Positions 12,984 through 19,910 of a DNA stretch of 19,910 bases are shown one piece after another. The notes under the pieces were generated by a model, which saw only the letters and a program-made list of their open reading frames with translations, was not told where the DNA came from and searched no databases. How positions within the stretch are numbered: the first letter of the stretch is position 1; each line of letters opens with the position of its first letter. Both the position numbers and the translations under genes were made by a program. This DNA is from Sedimenticola sp. (lineage in GTDB: Bacteria; Pseudomonadota; Gammaproteobacteria; Chromatiales; Chromatiaceae): the NCBI GenBank assembly GCA_030619405.1, contig JAUXBK010000016.1:1-19910 (forward strand), given 5' to 3'.

Positions 12984-13020
12984 TCGCCGCTTCCTGGTTT
13001 TGCGGGGGTTATACCTGTGC

Positions 13021-13060
13021 CAGGCTCCTTGCCTCACCGGATCGACCGGGAGGCTGCCTC
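13021..13060 (+). promoter_or_regulatory. structured rpsF leader, candidate S6:S18 autoregulatory site
   Basis: GCCTC (13031-13035) pairs with GAGGC (13050-13054). Inside, with one bulged A, CCGG (13037-13040) pairs with CCGG (13046-13049) around the loop ATCGA. A conserved leader hairpin with CCG bases binding the S6:S18 complex is known for rpsF operons of many bacteria. The position, CCG content and bulge fit, but I could not check the consensus. Confidence 0.4.
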
Positions 13061-13078
13061 AATCCACAAGGAGTTACA

Positions 13079-13486
13079 ATGCGACATTACGAAATCGTGT
13101 TCCTGGTCCACCCGGACCAGAGCGAGCAAGTCCCCGGTATGATCGAACGTTACCGCTCGATCATAGAATCCAGCGGAGGCAAGATCCATCGTCTCGAAGA
13201 CTGGGGCCGCCGTCAGCTGGCCTATCCCATCCAGAAACTGCACAAGGCACACTATGTTCTGATGAACGTGGAGTGTGGTACCGAACCGCTGGAAGAGCTG
13301 AAGAGCGCTTTCCGTTTCAACGATGCGGTGCTGCGCAGCCTGGTGGTCACCACCAAGGAAGCGATCACTGATCCCTCTCCGCTGGCCAGGCCGCCGGAAG
13401 AGCCGCGTGCCGAAACCCCGGCCAGGCCCGCTGCAGCAGCCGAGGAGAAGGCTTCGGGCGCCGTCGAGACCGGCCAGGCCGAGTAG
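13079..13486 (+). CDS. rpsF: 30S ribosomal protein S6
   Basis: S6 binds with S18 on the platform of the small subunit. The protein starts MRHYEIVFLVHPDQSEQVPG and contains the typical EDWGRRQLAYPIQKLHKAHY and FRFNDAVLRSLVV segments. At 135 residues it has an Ala/Glu/Pro-rich tail (about 100-135), as in other proteobacteria. AAGGAG stands well before ATG 13079. It is the first gene of the ribosomal/replication operon. No priB gene lies between it and rpsR, only 54 bases. Confidence 0.97.
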   Translation: MRHYEIVFLVHPDQSEQVPGMIERYRSIIESSGGKIHRLEDWGRRQLAYPIQKLHKAHYVLMNVECGTEPLEELKSAFRFNDAVLRSLVVTTKEAITDPSPLARPPEEPRAETPARPAAAAEEKASGAVETGQAE

Positions 13487-13540
13487 CTGATCCATGCGCC
13501 CGCCGTTTTGGCCGGGCCCAGATAGAATTCGAGGGATACC

Positions 13541-13765
13541 ATGTCACGTTTTTTTCGCCGTAGAAGATATTGCCGTTTTACCGCCGAGGGCATCAAGGAG
13601 ATCGATTACAAGGATCTCAACCTGCTGAAGGCCTATGTCAGTGAGACCGGGAAGATTGTGCCAAGCCGTATTACCGGCACCAAGGCCAGATACCAGCGCC
13701 AGCTGGGTCAGGCCATCAAACGCGCCCGTTACCTGGCGCTGCTTCCGTACACCGACGAGCATTGA
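13541..13765 (+). CDS. rpsR: 30S ribosomal protein S18
   Basis: This 74-residue protein starts MSRFFRRRRYCRF and contains IDYKDLNLLKAYVSETGKIV, PSRITGTKARYQRQLGQAIK and RARYLALLPY, diagnostic of S18. It has one cysteine near the N-terminus. GAGGGA lies before ATG 13541. It forms the S6:S18 pair with the preceding gene product on 16S rRNA. Confidence 0.97.
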   Translation: MSRFFRRRRYCRFTAEGIKEIDYKDLNLLKAYVSETGKIVPSRITGTKARYQRQLGQAIKRARYLALLPYTDEH

Positions 13766-13835
13766 TTCGCCGTAATACCGGCACCGGCGGCGGTTGCCGG
13801 AGTCGGCGTCCCACAGCCACTGCCAGGTAGAGCGG

Positions 13836-14753
13836 ATGCGGTTACTGGCGTCTTTTTCGATGCGGGGTACGTCGCAGGCTGTCATGTCGACGGCGCTGCT
13901 GGCGATGCTGTCCCTGCTGGTGCCGCCGCTCAGTATCCTGAGTTCTGCAGTGATTGCTCTGGTGACCCTGCGCAAGGGTCCCAGGGATGGGGCACTGGTC
14001 CTGGTGCTCTCCGGAGTCGCTTGCGGGGCACTGGCCTATCTGGCCCTGGGAGAGGGTGTCCCGGTAGTCGGGTTCACCCTCCTGATGTGGGTTCCGGTCT
14101 GGCTGCTGGCACTGTTGCTCTGGGCCAGCCGCTCCCTCTCCATCGCACTCCAGGGGGGGCTGCTGCTGGGGTTCGTAATCGTGGCAGGCCAGTATTTTCA
14201 GGCCCAGGATCCGGTCACTGCCTGGCGGGATGTGCTGGAGCCCTTCATCCAGTCGCTGGTGGAGGCGGAGCTGGTGGATCCGGCTCAACAGCAGGCGCTG
14301 CTGCAGACCATGGCCCGCTGGATGCCGGGTCTGGTGGCTGCCGGGTTCTTCCTGCAGTCGATGGTTTCGCTGTTCCTGGCCCGCTGGTGGCAGGCCCTGC
14401 TGTACAATCCGGGTGGGTTCAGGGCCGAGTTTCATCAGATGCGGATGCATCGTCTGGTGGCGGTCGTCACCCTGGCAGCACTTTTTCTCAAACTGTTGGC
14501 CAGTAGTGGTGGGGGTAACCTGCTGGATTACGTCATCATCCTGCTGGTGACGGCCTGGCTGCTGCAGGGATTGGCGCTGGTTCACGGTATCGTGGGCCTG
14601 CTCAAAGCCAGCAATGGCTGGCTGATCGGGCTCTATGCACTGCTGTTGTTTGCCATGCCACAAGCATTGATGGCTGTGTCGGCGGCCGGTTTTGCCGATG
14701 CATGGATAGATTTCAGGGCGCGCCTGCGTACCCGCTTGGGGTCTGCGCGTTGA
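13836..14753 (+). CDS. DUF2232-type multi-pass membrane protein
   Basis: This protein of about 305 residues has some eight hydrophobic segments (for example STALLAMLSLLVPPLSILSS, FTLLMWVPVWLLALLLW, GGLLLGFVIVAGQYF, LDYVIILLVTAWLLQGLALV), as in the DUF2232 (YybS-like) proteins encoded between rpsR and rplI in many gammaproteobacteria. Their function is unknown. I prefer ATG 13836, with AGGTAG ahead of it, over the in-frame TTG at 13794, whose extra residues do not look conserved. The position inside a ribosomal operon suggests co-expression with growth, not a ribosomal role. Confidence 0.85.
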   Translation: MRLLASFSMRGTSQAVMSTALLAMLSLLVPPLSILSSAVIALVTLRKGPRDGALVLVLSGVACGALAYLALGEGVPVVGFTLLMWVPVWLLALLLWASRSLSIALQGGLLLGFVIVAGQYFQAQDPVTAWRDVLEPFIQSLVEAELVDPAQQQALLQTMARWMPGLVAAGFFLQSMVSLFLARWWQALLYNPGGFRAEFHQMRMHRLVAVVTLAALFLKLLASSGGGNLLDYVIILLVTAWLLQGLALVHGIVGLLKASNGWLIGLYALLLFAMPQALMAVSAAGFADAWIDFRARLRTRLGSAR

Positions 14754-14784
14754 AGAGTTAACACCTGTTACAGAGGTAATAGAG

Positions 14785-15240
14785 ATGGAAGTTATTCTGT
14801 TAGAGAAAGTGGAAAATCTTGGTGGCCTGGGAGACAAGGTCAATGTAAAACCTGGTTATGGCCGCAACTATTTGATCCCTTCCGGCAAGGCAGCTTCTGC
14901 CACCAAGGATAACCTGCTCGAGTTCGAGAAGCGTCGTGCGGAACTGGAGAAGCAGGCGGCGGAGGCCCTGACTGCCGCCGAGTTCCGCAAGGCCAGTATC
15001 GAGTCCCTGACCGTGATCCGCATCGCCCGCAAGGCCGGTGAAGAGGGTCGTCTGTTCGGTTCCGTGGGAACCGCCGATATCGCCGAGGCCGTCGCTGCAG
15101 CCGGCGTGGAACTGGCCAAGCGTGAAGTGCGTTTGTCCGGTGGTCCGCTGCACCTCTTGGGCGAGTTCGAGATCGATCTGCACCTGCACACCGATGTAAA
15201 TGCGGTCCTGCAGCTCGAGGTCATCGCCCTGGAAGAGTAA
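14785..15240 (+). CDS. rplI: 50S ribosomal protein L9
   Basis: L9 binds 23S rRNA near the L1 stalk. The N-terminal domain is clear: MEVILLEKVENLGGLGDKVN then VKPGYGRNYLIPSGKA. A connecting helix (LEFEKRRAELEKQAAEALTA) leads to the C-terminal domain (GRLFGSVGTADIAEAV). At 151 residues it has family-typical length. AGAGGTAATAGAG precedes the ATG. It is the last ribosomal gene before a 286-bp gap holding a repeat. Confidence 0.97.
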   Translation: MEVILLEKVENLGGLGDKVNVKPGYGRNYLIPSGKAASATKDNLLEFEKRRAELEKQAAEALTAAEFRKASIESLTVIRIARKAGEEGRLFGSVGTADIAEAVAAAGVELAKREVRLSGGPLHLLGEFEIDLHLHTDVNAVLQLEVIALEE

Positions 15241-15290
15241 GTCTGGAACCCATCCATGGGGGCGCTCCTTCGCCGTAGATCAGGCCTGTA

Positions 15291-15366
15291 TACCGGATGG
15301 AGTGAAACGGAATCCGGGACGGTGGCGGTATCTTCCCCCGGATTGCGCTGCGCTTCATCCGGGCTA
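15291..15366. repeat. imperfect palindromic repeat between rplI and dnaB
   Basis: The left arm (CCGGATGGAGTGAAACGGAA then TCCGGG, 15293-15318) is largely complementary to the right arm (CCCGGATTGCGCTGCGCTTC then ATCCGGG, 15337-15363). This matches the GTAGCCCGGATGnAGCGCAGC type of dispersed palindrome I know from environmental proteobacteria (recalled). The rest of 15241-15526 shows no gene and no clear promoter. Confidence 0.65.
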
Positions 15367-15526
15367 CACTCCTGCCTGGGAATGTCTTCAGAGGCACTCG
15401 GGCTCCACATGGACTCTCAGCAGAGCGTGGGAGTCCACTGCAAGCGTTCTCCCTGCACCTACGTGAGAGAAAATCGATCCTCCTCTCTCTTTGCTTTCAG
15501 CCCTGATCTCCCTTAATCTTCCGGCT

Positions 15527-16924
15527 ATGCAAGAGACCGCTTTCCCACCCGATATCGAAATCGACAGACCCGATACCCTGCGGGTTCCACCCCACTCCAT
15601 CCAAGCGGAACAGTCGGTGCTGGGTGGGTTGATGCTGGACAACCAGGCCTGGGATCAGGTCGCCGACCAGATACAAGAGGCGGACTTTTACCGCCGCGAG
15701 CACCAACTCATTTTCCGCTCCATCGAGGCGTTGGCAAATAAAGTTCAGCCGTTCGATGTGATCACCCTGTCAGAGGAGTTGGAGCGTCATGGTGTCTTGA
15801 AAGACGCAGGGGGGCTGGCCTATCTGGGAAGTCTGGCCAACGATACCCCCAGCGCTGCCAACATCCGGGCCTATGCGGAGATCGTACGGGAACACTCGGT
15901 GAAGCGGCAGCTGATCCGGGTCGGCACGCAGATCGCCGACAGCGGTTTTCAGACCGAGGGCAGAAAGAGTGCCGAGCTGCTGGATGAGGCAGAGCGCAAG
16001 GTGTTCGAGATCGCCGAACAGGGCGCCCGCGGGGGCGGTGGCTTTCATTCCATCAAGTCACTGCTGACCAAGGCGGTGGATCGGATCGAAACCCTGTTCG
16101 AACAGGATGACCCGATCACTGGCCTCAGCACCGGTTTCACCGATCTGGACCGGATGACCTCCGGGATGCAGCCGGCGGACCTGGTGATCGTGGCCGGCCG
16201 TCCCTCTATGGGTAAGACTGCCCTGGCGATGAATATCGTCGAGAATGTGGCCATCAACAGTGGCAAGCCGGTGGCGGTGTTCAGTATGGAGATGCCCGGT
16301 GAATCCCTGGCCATGCGTATGATGTCTTCCCTGGGGCGCATCGATCAGCACCGGGTCCGCACCGGCAGCCTGGAGGACGACGAGTGGCCCCGCCTCACCT
16401 CTGCCGTCAGCATCCTGGCAGAGGCGCAGATGTATATCGACGACACCCCGGCCATGAATCCGACCGAGGTGCGGGCCCGGGCGCGCCGCCTGATGCGGGA
16501 GCAGGGCGAGCTGGGGCTGATCATGATCGATTACCTGCAGCTGATGCAGGCACCGGGGGCGGCTGAGAACCGGACCAACGAGATATCGGCTATCTCCCGT
16601 TCATTGAAGGCGCTGGCCAAGGAGTTGAACGTGCCGGTGATCGCACTCTCCCAGCTCAACCGCAGCCTGGAGCAGCGTACCAACAAGCGGCCGATCATGT
16701 CTGACCTGCGGGAGTCGGGTGCCATCGAACAGGACGCCGATCTGGTCATCTTCATCTACCGGGACGAGGTCTATAACGAAGATAGCCCGGATAAGGGGGT
16801 GGCGGAGATCATCATCGGCAAGCAGCGAAACGGTCCAATCGGTACCATCCGGCTCACCTTCCTGGGCCAGTACACCAAGTTCGAGAACTTCATCGACGAC
16901 GTCTACAGCGATGAGGGCTACTGA
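15527..16924 (+). CDS. dnaB: replicative DNA helicase
   Basis: DnaB is the hexameric helicase that unwinds DNA ahead of the replication fork. The protein shows the N-terminal domain (VPPHSIQAEQSVLGGLMLDN; DFYRREHQLIF), then the RecA-like domain with Walker A (GRPSMGKTALAMN, K230 counted from this start), FSMEMPGESLAMRM, Walker B LIMIDYLQLM, and the DLRESGAIEQDADLVIFIYR motif. I start at ATG 15527 (465 residues, family length); an in-frame TTG at 15491 adds unlikely residues. No clear Shine-Dalgarno precedes the ATG. It overlaps alr by one base. Confidence 0.96.
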   Translation: MQETAFPPDIEIDRPDTLRVPPHSIQAEQSVLGGLMLDNQAWDQVADQIQEADFYRREHQLIFRSIEALANKVQPFDVITLSEELERHGVLKDAGGLAYLGSLANDTPSAANIRAYAEIVREHSVKRQLIRVGTQIADSGFQTEGRKSAELLDEAERKVFEIAEQGARGGGGFHSIKSLLTKAVDRIETLFEQDDPITGLSTGFTDLDRMTSGMQPADLVIVAGRPSMGKTALAMNIVENVAINSGKPVAVFSMEMPGESLAMRMMSSLGRIDQHRVRTGSLEDDEWPRLTSAVSILAEAQMYIDDTPAMNPTEVRARARRLMREQGELGLIMIDYLQLMQAPGAAENRTNEISAISRSLKALAKELNVPVIALSQLNRSLEQRTNKRPIMSDLRESGAIEQDADLVIFIYRDEVYNEDSPDKGVAEIIIGKQRNGPIGTIRLTFLGQYTKFENFIDDVYSDEGY

Positions 16925-17994
16925 TGGGTCCTCGGGCCCTGATCGACCCCGCCGCCCTCAGCCACAATCTGCAGCGGGCGCGCGAAGCCGCGCCGGGAAG
17001 CCGGGTGGTCGCGGTGATCAAGGCGAACGCCTACGGCCACGGCATACTGTGGGCTGCCCGGGTCCTGGATCAGGCCGATGCCTTCGGTGTGGCGCGGGTG
17101 GAGGAGGGGGTGCAGCTGCGGCAGGCGGGGGTCTCCCGCGAGATCCTGGTGCTGGAGGGGGTGGTCGACCGGGAAGAGCTGATTGCCGCATCGACCCATG
17201 GGCTGCAGCTGGCCATCAACAACCCCTGGCAGTTGGAACTGCTCCAGCGGCCCGGCCTGCCGTGCCCGGTCGTCTGCTGGCTGAAGGTCGATACCGGCAT
17301 GCATCGCCTCGGTTTTGCGCCGCAGGCGGTGGCGGCGGTCTGGCGGCAACTGCAGGATAACCCCGCCGTAAAGGGCAAGGTCCGACTGATGACCCACCTG
17401 GCCAATGGCGACGACCTTCGGGACGACACCAGCAGGCGCCAGATCGCCGCCTTCCGGCCCCTGGTGGAACGCTTCGGGGTGGAGAGCAGTATCGCCAACT
17501 CCGCCGGAATCCTGGGCTGGCCCGAGGCACGGTCCGACTGGATCCGGCCGGGCATCATGCTCTATGGGGCCTCTCCGTTTATCGATGGCAGTGCCGAGGC
17601 GGACGGGCTGCAGCCGGTGATGACCCTGGAGAGCCGGCTGATCGCCGTGAGCCACTATCACCGGGGGGCGAGGATCGGCTACAGCGGCACCTGGGAGTGC
17701 CCGGAGCCCATGCGGGTCGGGGTGGTGGCCATCGGGTACGGGGATGGCTACCCTCGCCATGCACCTTCCGGGACCCCGGTGCTGCTCGCTGGCCGCCGTG
17801 TCCCCCTGATCGGCCGGGTCTCGATGGATATGATCAGTATTGATTTGCGCACCCGGCCTCAGGCCCGTATCGGTGACCCGGTGACACTCTGGGGCAAGGG
17901 GTTACCCGCCGACGAGATCGCCCGGGCCGCCGGTACCATTGCCTACGAACTCTTCTGCGGTGTCACCTCCCGGGTCGATTTCCAGGAGATCTGA
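16924..17994 (+). CDS. alr: alanine racemase
   Basis: This PLP enzyme interconverts L- and D-alanine, supplying D-Ala for peptidoglycan. The PLP lysine is in VVAVIKANAYGHG (K33) and the catalytic tyrosine in RIGYSGTW (Y253). Other family marks are LKVDTGMHRLGF, SIANSAGILGWPEARSDWIRPGIMLYG (split across residues 190-220) and GRVSMDM. At 356 residues it has normal length. Its ATG lies in the dnaB stop (TGATG), so translation is coupled. dnaB-alr-radA order is common in gammaproteobacteria. Confidence 0.95.
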   Translation: MGPRALIDPAALSHNLQRAREAAPGSRVVAVIKANAYGHGILWAARVLDQADAFGVARVEEGVQLRQAGVSREILVLEGVVDREELIAASTHGLQLAINNPWQLELLQRPGLPCPVVCWLKVDTGMHRLGFAPQAVAAVWRQLQDNPAVKGKVRLMTHLANGDDLRDDTSRRQIAAFRPLVERFGVESSIANSAGILGWPEARSDWIRPGIMLYGASPFIDGSAEADGLQPVMTLESRLIAVSHYHRGARIGYSGTWECPEPMRVGVVAIGYGDGYPRHAPSGTPVLLAGRRVPLIGRVSMDMISIDLRTRPQARIGDPVTLWGKGLPADEIARAAGTIAYELFCGVTSRVDFQEI

Positions 17995-18034
17995 TACCCT
18001 GCCTGTGTTAAAGCCTGAAGAGGGGTTTTATTCG

Positions 18035-18085
18035 AAAAAATCAAAATCCTAAAATCAAAAGCATTCTCGCGCAAAGACGCAAAGG
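18035..18085 (+). repeat. GCGCAAAGACGC repeat, copy 3 (left arm of pair B)
   Basis: AAAAAATCAAAATCCTAAAA then the GCATTCTCGCGCAAAGACGC core and AAAGG. It lies 40 bases after alr. The partner is at 18290-18335, in inverted orientation. Confidence 0.85.
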
Positions 18086-18289
18086 AAAACCTGGAAAAAC
18101 AAAAACCTTTAAATGCCGGACTATGGCTGGAGTACTTTCGATGCGATCTGCCAAATCGAGCAATTGATCGTCGAAACAGCTACGCGTCCATAACAGTCAC
18201 CAATTGGCAGTGACGCCGTTCTATGGCTTGGCTGCTTGTACCGGGCGCAGCAGCAGGCAGCAATCATGTTTGTTTTGATTTTCTGGCTT
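18086..18289. other. non-coding interior of repeat pair B
   Basis: About 200 bases between the inverted arms carry no gene. They do not resemble the interior of pair A, except near the right end (CAATCAT, TTTGTTTT, TTCCTTTGCG) which matches 7916-7948. A possible imperfect hairpin is built from GCCAAATC/GATTTGGC-like pieces, but I would not insist on it. Confidence 0.4.
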
Positions 18290-18335
18290 CCTTTGCGTCT
18301 TTGCGTCTTTGCGCGAGAATGCTTTTAAGGTTTTT
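18290..18335 (-). repeat. GCGCAAAGACGC repeat, copy 4 (right arm of pair B)
   Basis: This is the reverse complement of the same core, with one extra GACGCAAA unit (CCTTTGCGTCTTTGCGTCTT reading on plus) and an outer AAAAACCTTAAAA. It ends 49 bases before the radA start, so it sits in the radA promoter region. Confidence 0.85.
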
Positions 18336-18384
18336 GCCTTTGTCTTCGTGTAACAGCACGGTACAGATCGGGTAGAGAGGATCG

Positions 18385-19761
18385 ATGGCGGCTTCGAGAA
18401 AAGTGGGCAAGGTGGTGTATACCTGCAGCAGTTGCGGCGGGCAATTTCCCAAGTGGGTCGGGCAGTGCCCGGAGTGCAAGGCGTGGAATACCCTGGAGGA
18501 GGGGGTTAGGGTGGAGACACCGGCACCCAATCCGCGTTTTTCCGGTTATGCCGGGGAGGCCAACCGAAATCATATCCGCACTCTGGCAGAGGTGGGGGCG
18601 GAGGTGCACGCCGGCATCCCCACCGGCATGGGAGAACTGGACCGGGTGCTGGGCGGGGGGCTGGTGGCAGGCTCGGTGGTGCTGATCGGTGGTGACCCTG
18701 GGATCGGCAAGTCCACGCTGCTGCTACAGACCCTGGCCCGACTCTCCGACTCTCACTCCTCCCTCTATATCAGCGGCGAAGAGTCGCCGGCACAGATCAG
18801 CCTGCGGGCCCGGCGGCTCGGTCTCTCCTGCGACCGATTGCGGCTGTTGGCGGAGACCGGTGTGGAGCGAATACTGGCCCTGGCCCGGGAAGAGTCCCCG
18901 GCGGTGATGGTGGTGGACTCGATTCAGACCATCTATACCGAACAGCTGCAGTCGGCGCCGGGATCGGTGGCCCAGGTGCGCGAGTCCGCGGCTCAGCTGG
19001 TGCGTTTTGCCAAGCAGCGGGGCACCTCCATCTTTCTGGTGGGCCACGTCACCAAAGAGGGGGCCCTGGCCGGGCCCCGGGTGCTGGAGCATATGGTGGA
19101 TACGGTGCTCTATTTCGAGGGGGAGGCGGGCAGCCAGTTCCGTCTGGTCCGCACCATCAAGAATCGTTTCGGGGCGGTGAACGAACTGGGTGTCTTCGCC
19201 ATGACCGACAAGGGGCTGAAGGAGGTGAGCAACCCTTCGGCGATCTTTCTCTCCCGTCACGACGAGGATGTGTCGGGCAGCGCCATCCTGGTGACCCGGG
19301 AGGGGAGCCGGCCGTTGCTGGTGGAGGTGCAGGCGCTGGTGGACGAGAGCCCACTGGCCAACCCGCGCCGGGTGGCGCTGGGGCTGGAGCAGAACCGTCT
19401 CGCCATGCTGCTGGCAGTATTGCATCGGCACTGTGGCATCGCCATGTACGATCAGGATGTCTACGTTAACGTGGTGGGTGGGGTGCGCATCACCGAAACC
19501 GCAGCAGACCTGCCGGTGCTGCTGGCAGTACTCTCCAGCTTCCGCGACCGGCCGGTGCCCAAGCGGCTGGCAGCCTTTGGCGAGGTCGGACTGGCGGGAG
19601 AGATAAGGCCGGTGCCGAGCGGTCTGGAACGGTTGAGGGAGGCGGCCAAGCACGGTTTCGAGCAGGCCATCGTGCCCCGGGCCAATACGCCCAAGCGTCC
19701 GATCGATGGGCTGGAGGTGATCGCGGTGGATCGTCTTTCAGAGGTGCTGGAAATATTCTGA
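18385..19761 (+). CDS. radA: DNA repair protein RadA
   Basis: RadA (Sms) is a RecA-related, DnaB-like helicase that processes recombination intermediates. Order of domains: a C4 zinc finger (C14, C17, C28, C31; YTCSSCGGQFPKWVGQCPEC), a RecA-like ATPase with Walker A GGDPGIGKSTLLL (K109), Walker B AVMVVDSIQTIY, the RadA-specific KNRFG motif, and a C-terminal Lon-protease-like domain (LAMLLAVLHRHCGIAMYDQD, FGEVGLAGEIRPV). At 458 residues it is full length. AGAGGATCG precedes the ATG. The repeat pair B lies immediately upstream. Confidence 0.97.
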   Translation: MAASRKVGKVVYTCSSCGGQFPKWVGQCPECKAWNTLEEGVRVETPAPNPRFSGYAGEANRNHIRTLAEVGAEVHAGIPTGMGELDRVLGGGLVAGSVVLIGGDPGIGKSTLLLQTLARLSDSHSSLYISGEESPAQISLRARRLGLSCDRLRLLAETGVERILALAREESPAVMVVDSIQTIYTEQLQSAPGSVAQVRESAAQLVRFAKQRGTSIFLVGHVTKEGALAGPRVLEHMVDTVLYFEGEAGSQFRLVRTIKNRFGAVNELGVFAMTDKGLKEVSNPSAIFLSRHDEDVSGSAILVTREGSRPLLVEVQALVDESPLANPRRVALGLEQNRLAMLLAVLHRHCGIAMYDQDVYVNVVGGVRITETAADLPVLLAVLSSFRDRPVPKRLAAFGEVGLAGEIRPVPSGLERLREAAKHGFEQAIVPRANTPKRPIDGLEVIAVDRLSEVLEIF

Positions 19762-19910
19762 AGGCAGAAGATAGAAGATAGAATGGGGGATGTCAGACCT
19801 CAACACCATGATTAGATCATGGATATATAACTTATTAGTTCTAATAAAAAAATACATTTTCAGACGAAAATTGGACACTCTGCAACGAGTACAGCCCATT
19901 GCCGGCACTA
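19762..19910. other. intergenic end of window
   Basis: A short direct repeat (AGAAGATAGAAGATAGA, near 19767-19783) and a 7-bp hairpin CCATGAT-TAG-ATCATGG (19806-19822) are the only structures. The latter may end radA transcription, though the T-run is poor. The AT-rich remainder shows no gene. Confidence 0.4.

Noticed and set aside
13487..13540. priB gene between rpsF and rpsR
   Set aside because: The gap is only 54 bases; no room for priB, which many relatives also lack.
13842..14843. Minus-strand frame of 333 codons
   Set aside because: It overlaps the DUF2232 gene and the rplI start and consists of Gln/His-rich shadow sequence.
16918..17760. Minus-strand frame of 280 codons
   Set aside because: Antisense shadow of alr.
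18724..19653. Minus-strand frame of 309 codons
   Set aside because: Antisense to radA, no ribosome-binding site and no recognisable motif.

Overview
The window reads as chromosomal DNA of a gammaproteobacterium, plausibly a sulfur-oxidising Chromatiales/Sedimenticola-like lineage. The lineage is my inference from gene order and protein character; no search was run. Two housekeeping blocks frame a broken-down mobile element and a lineage-specific envelope cluster. Most genes are GC-rich. The 3.6-7.5 kb segment is visibly AT-richer.

Layout: (1) 1-467 is non-coding and holds two inverted-repeat elements, then pheT, ihfA and a MerR-type regulator in tight order, followed by tRNA-Pro(GGG) with its own promoter and terminator. 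(2) 3612-7516 is a degraded integrative element next to that tRNA. It has a tandem 12-bp repeat, a toxin-antitoxin pair with a palindromic operator, minus-strand terminators, remnants of a J-domain protein and a superfamily II helicase, a frameshifted winged-helix replication-like gene with iteron-like repeats at its 3' end, a possible ~60-nt antisense RNA in that gene's leader, an AlpA/Xis-like HTH protein, a hypothetical protein, and the C-terminal half of a tyrosine recombinase. (3) 7517-7992 is an inverted pair of 'GCGCAAAGACGCAAAGG' repeats. A second pair lies before radA. (4) 7981-10006 carries a membrane protein of unknown function, a GIY-YIG protein and a SprT-like metalloprotease, with a double-hairpin repeat between the last two. 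(5) 10085-12907 is a tightly packed four-gene run: DUF883/YqjD-like, YqjE-like, a small conserved protein, and a GumC/Wzz-type protein that ends in what looks like a catalytically dead tyrosine-recombinase domain. (6) 12955-17994 is rpsF, rpsR, a DUF2232 membrane protein, rplI, dnaB and alr, led by a good sigma70-like promoter and a structured leader. (7) radA closes the window.

How the parts work together: regions 1, 6 and 7 are translation, replication, cell-wall and repair housekeeping genes. Region 2 is a former mobile element in which only the toxin-antitoxin pair and some small genes look intact. The most unusual protein is the Wzz/recombinase-fold fusion at 10937-12907. The most unusual DNA is the replicon-like set of signals around the frameshifted gene at 5.5-6.3 kb and the paired inverted repeats.
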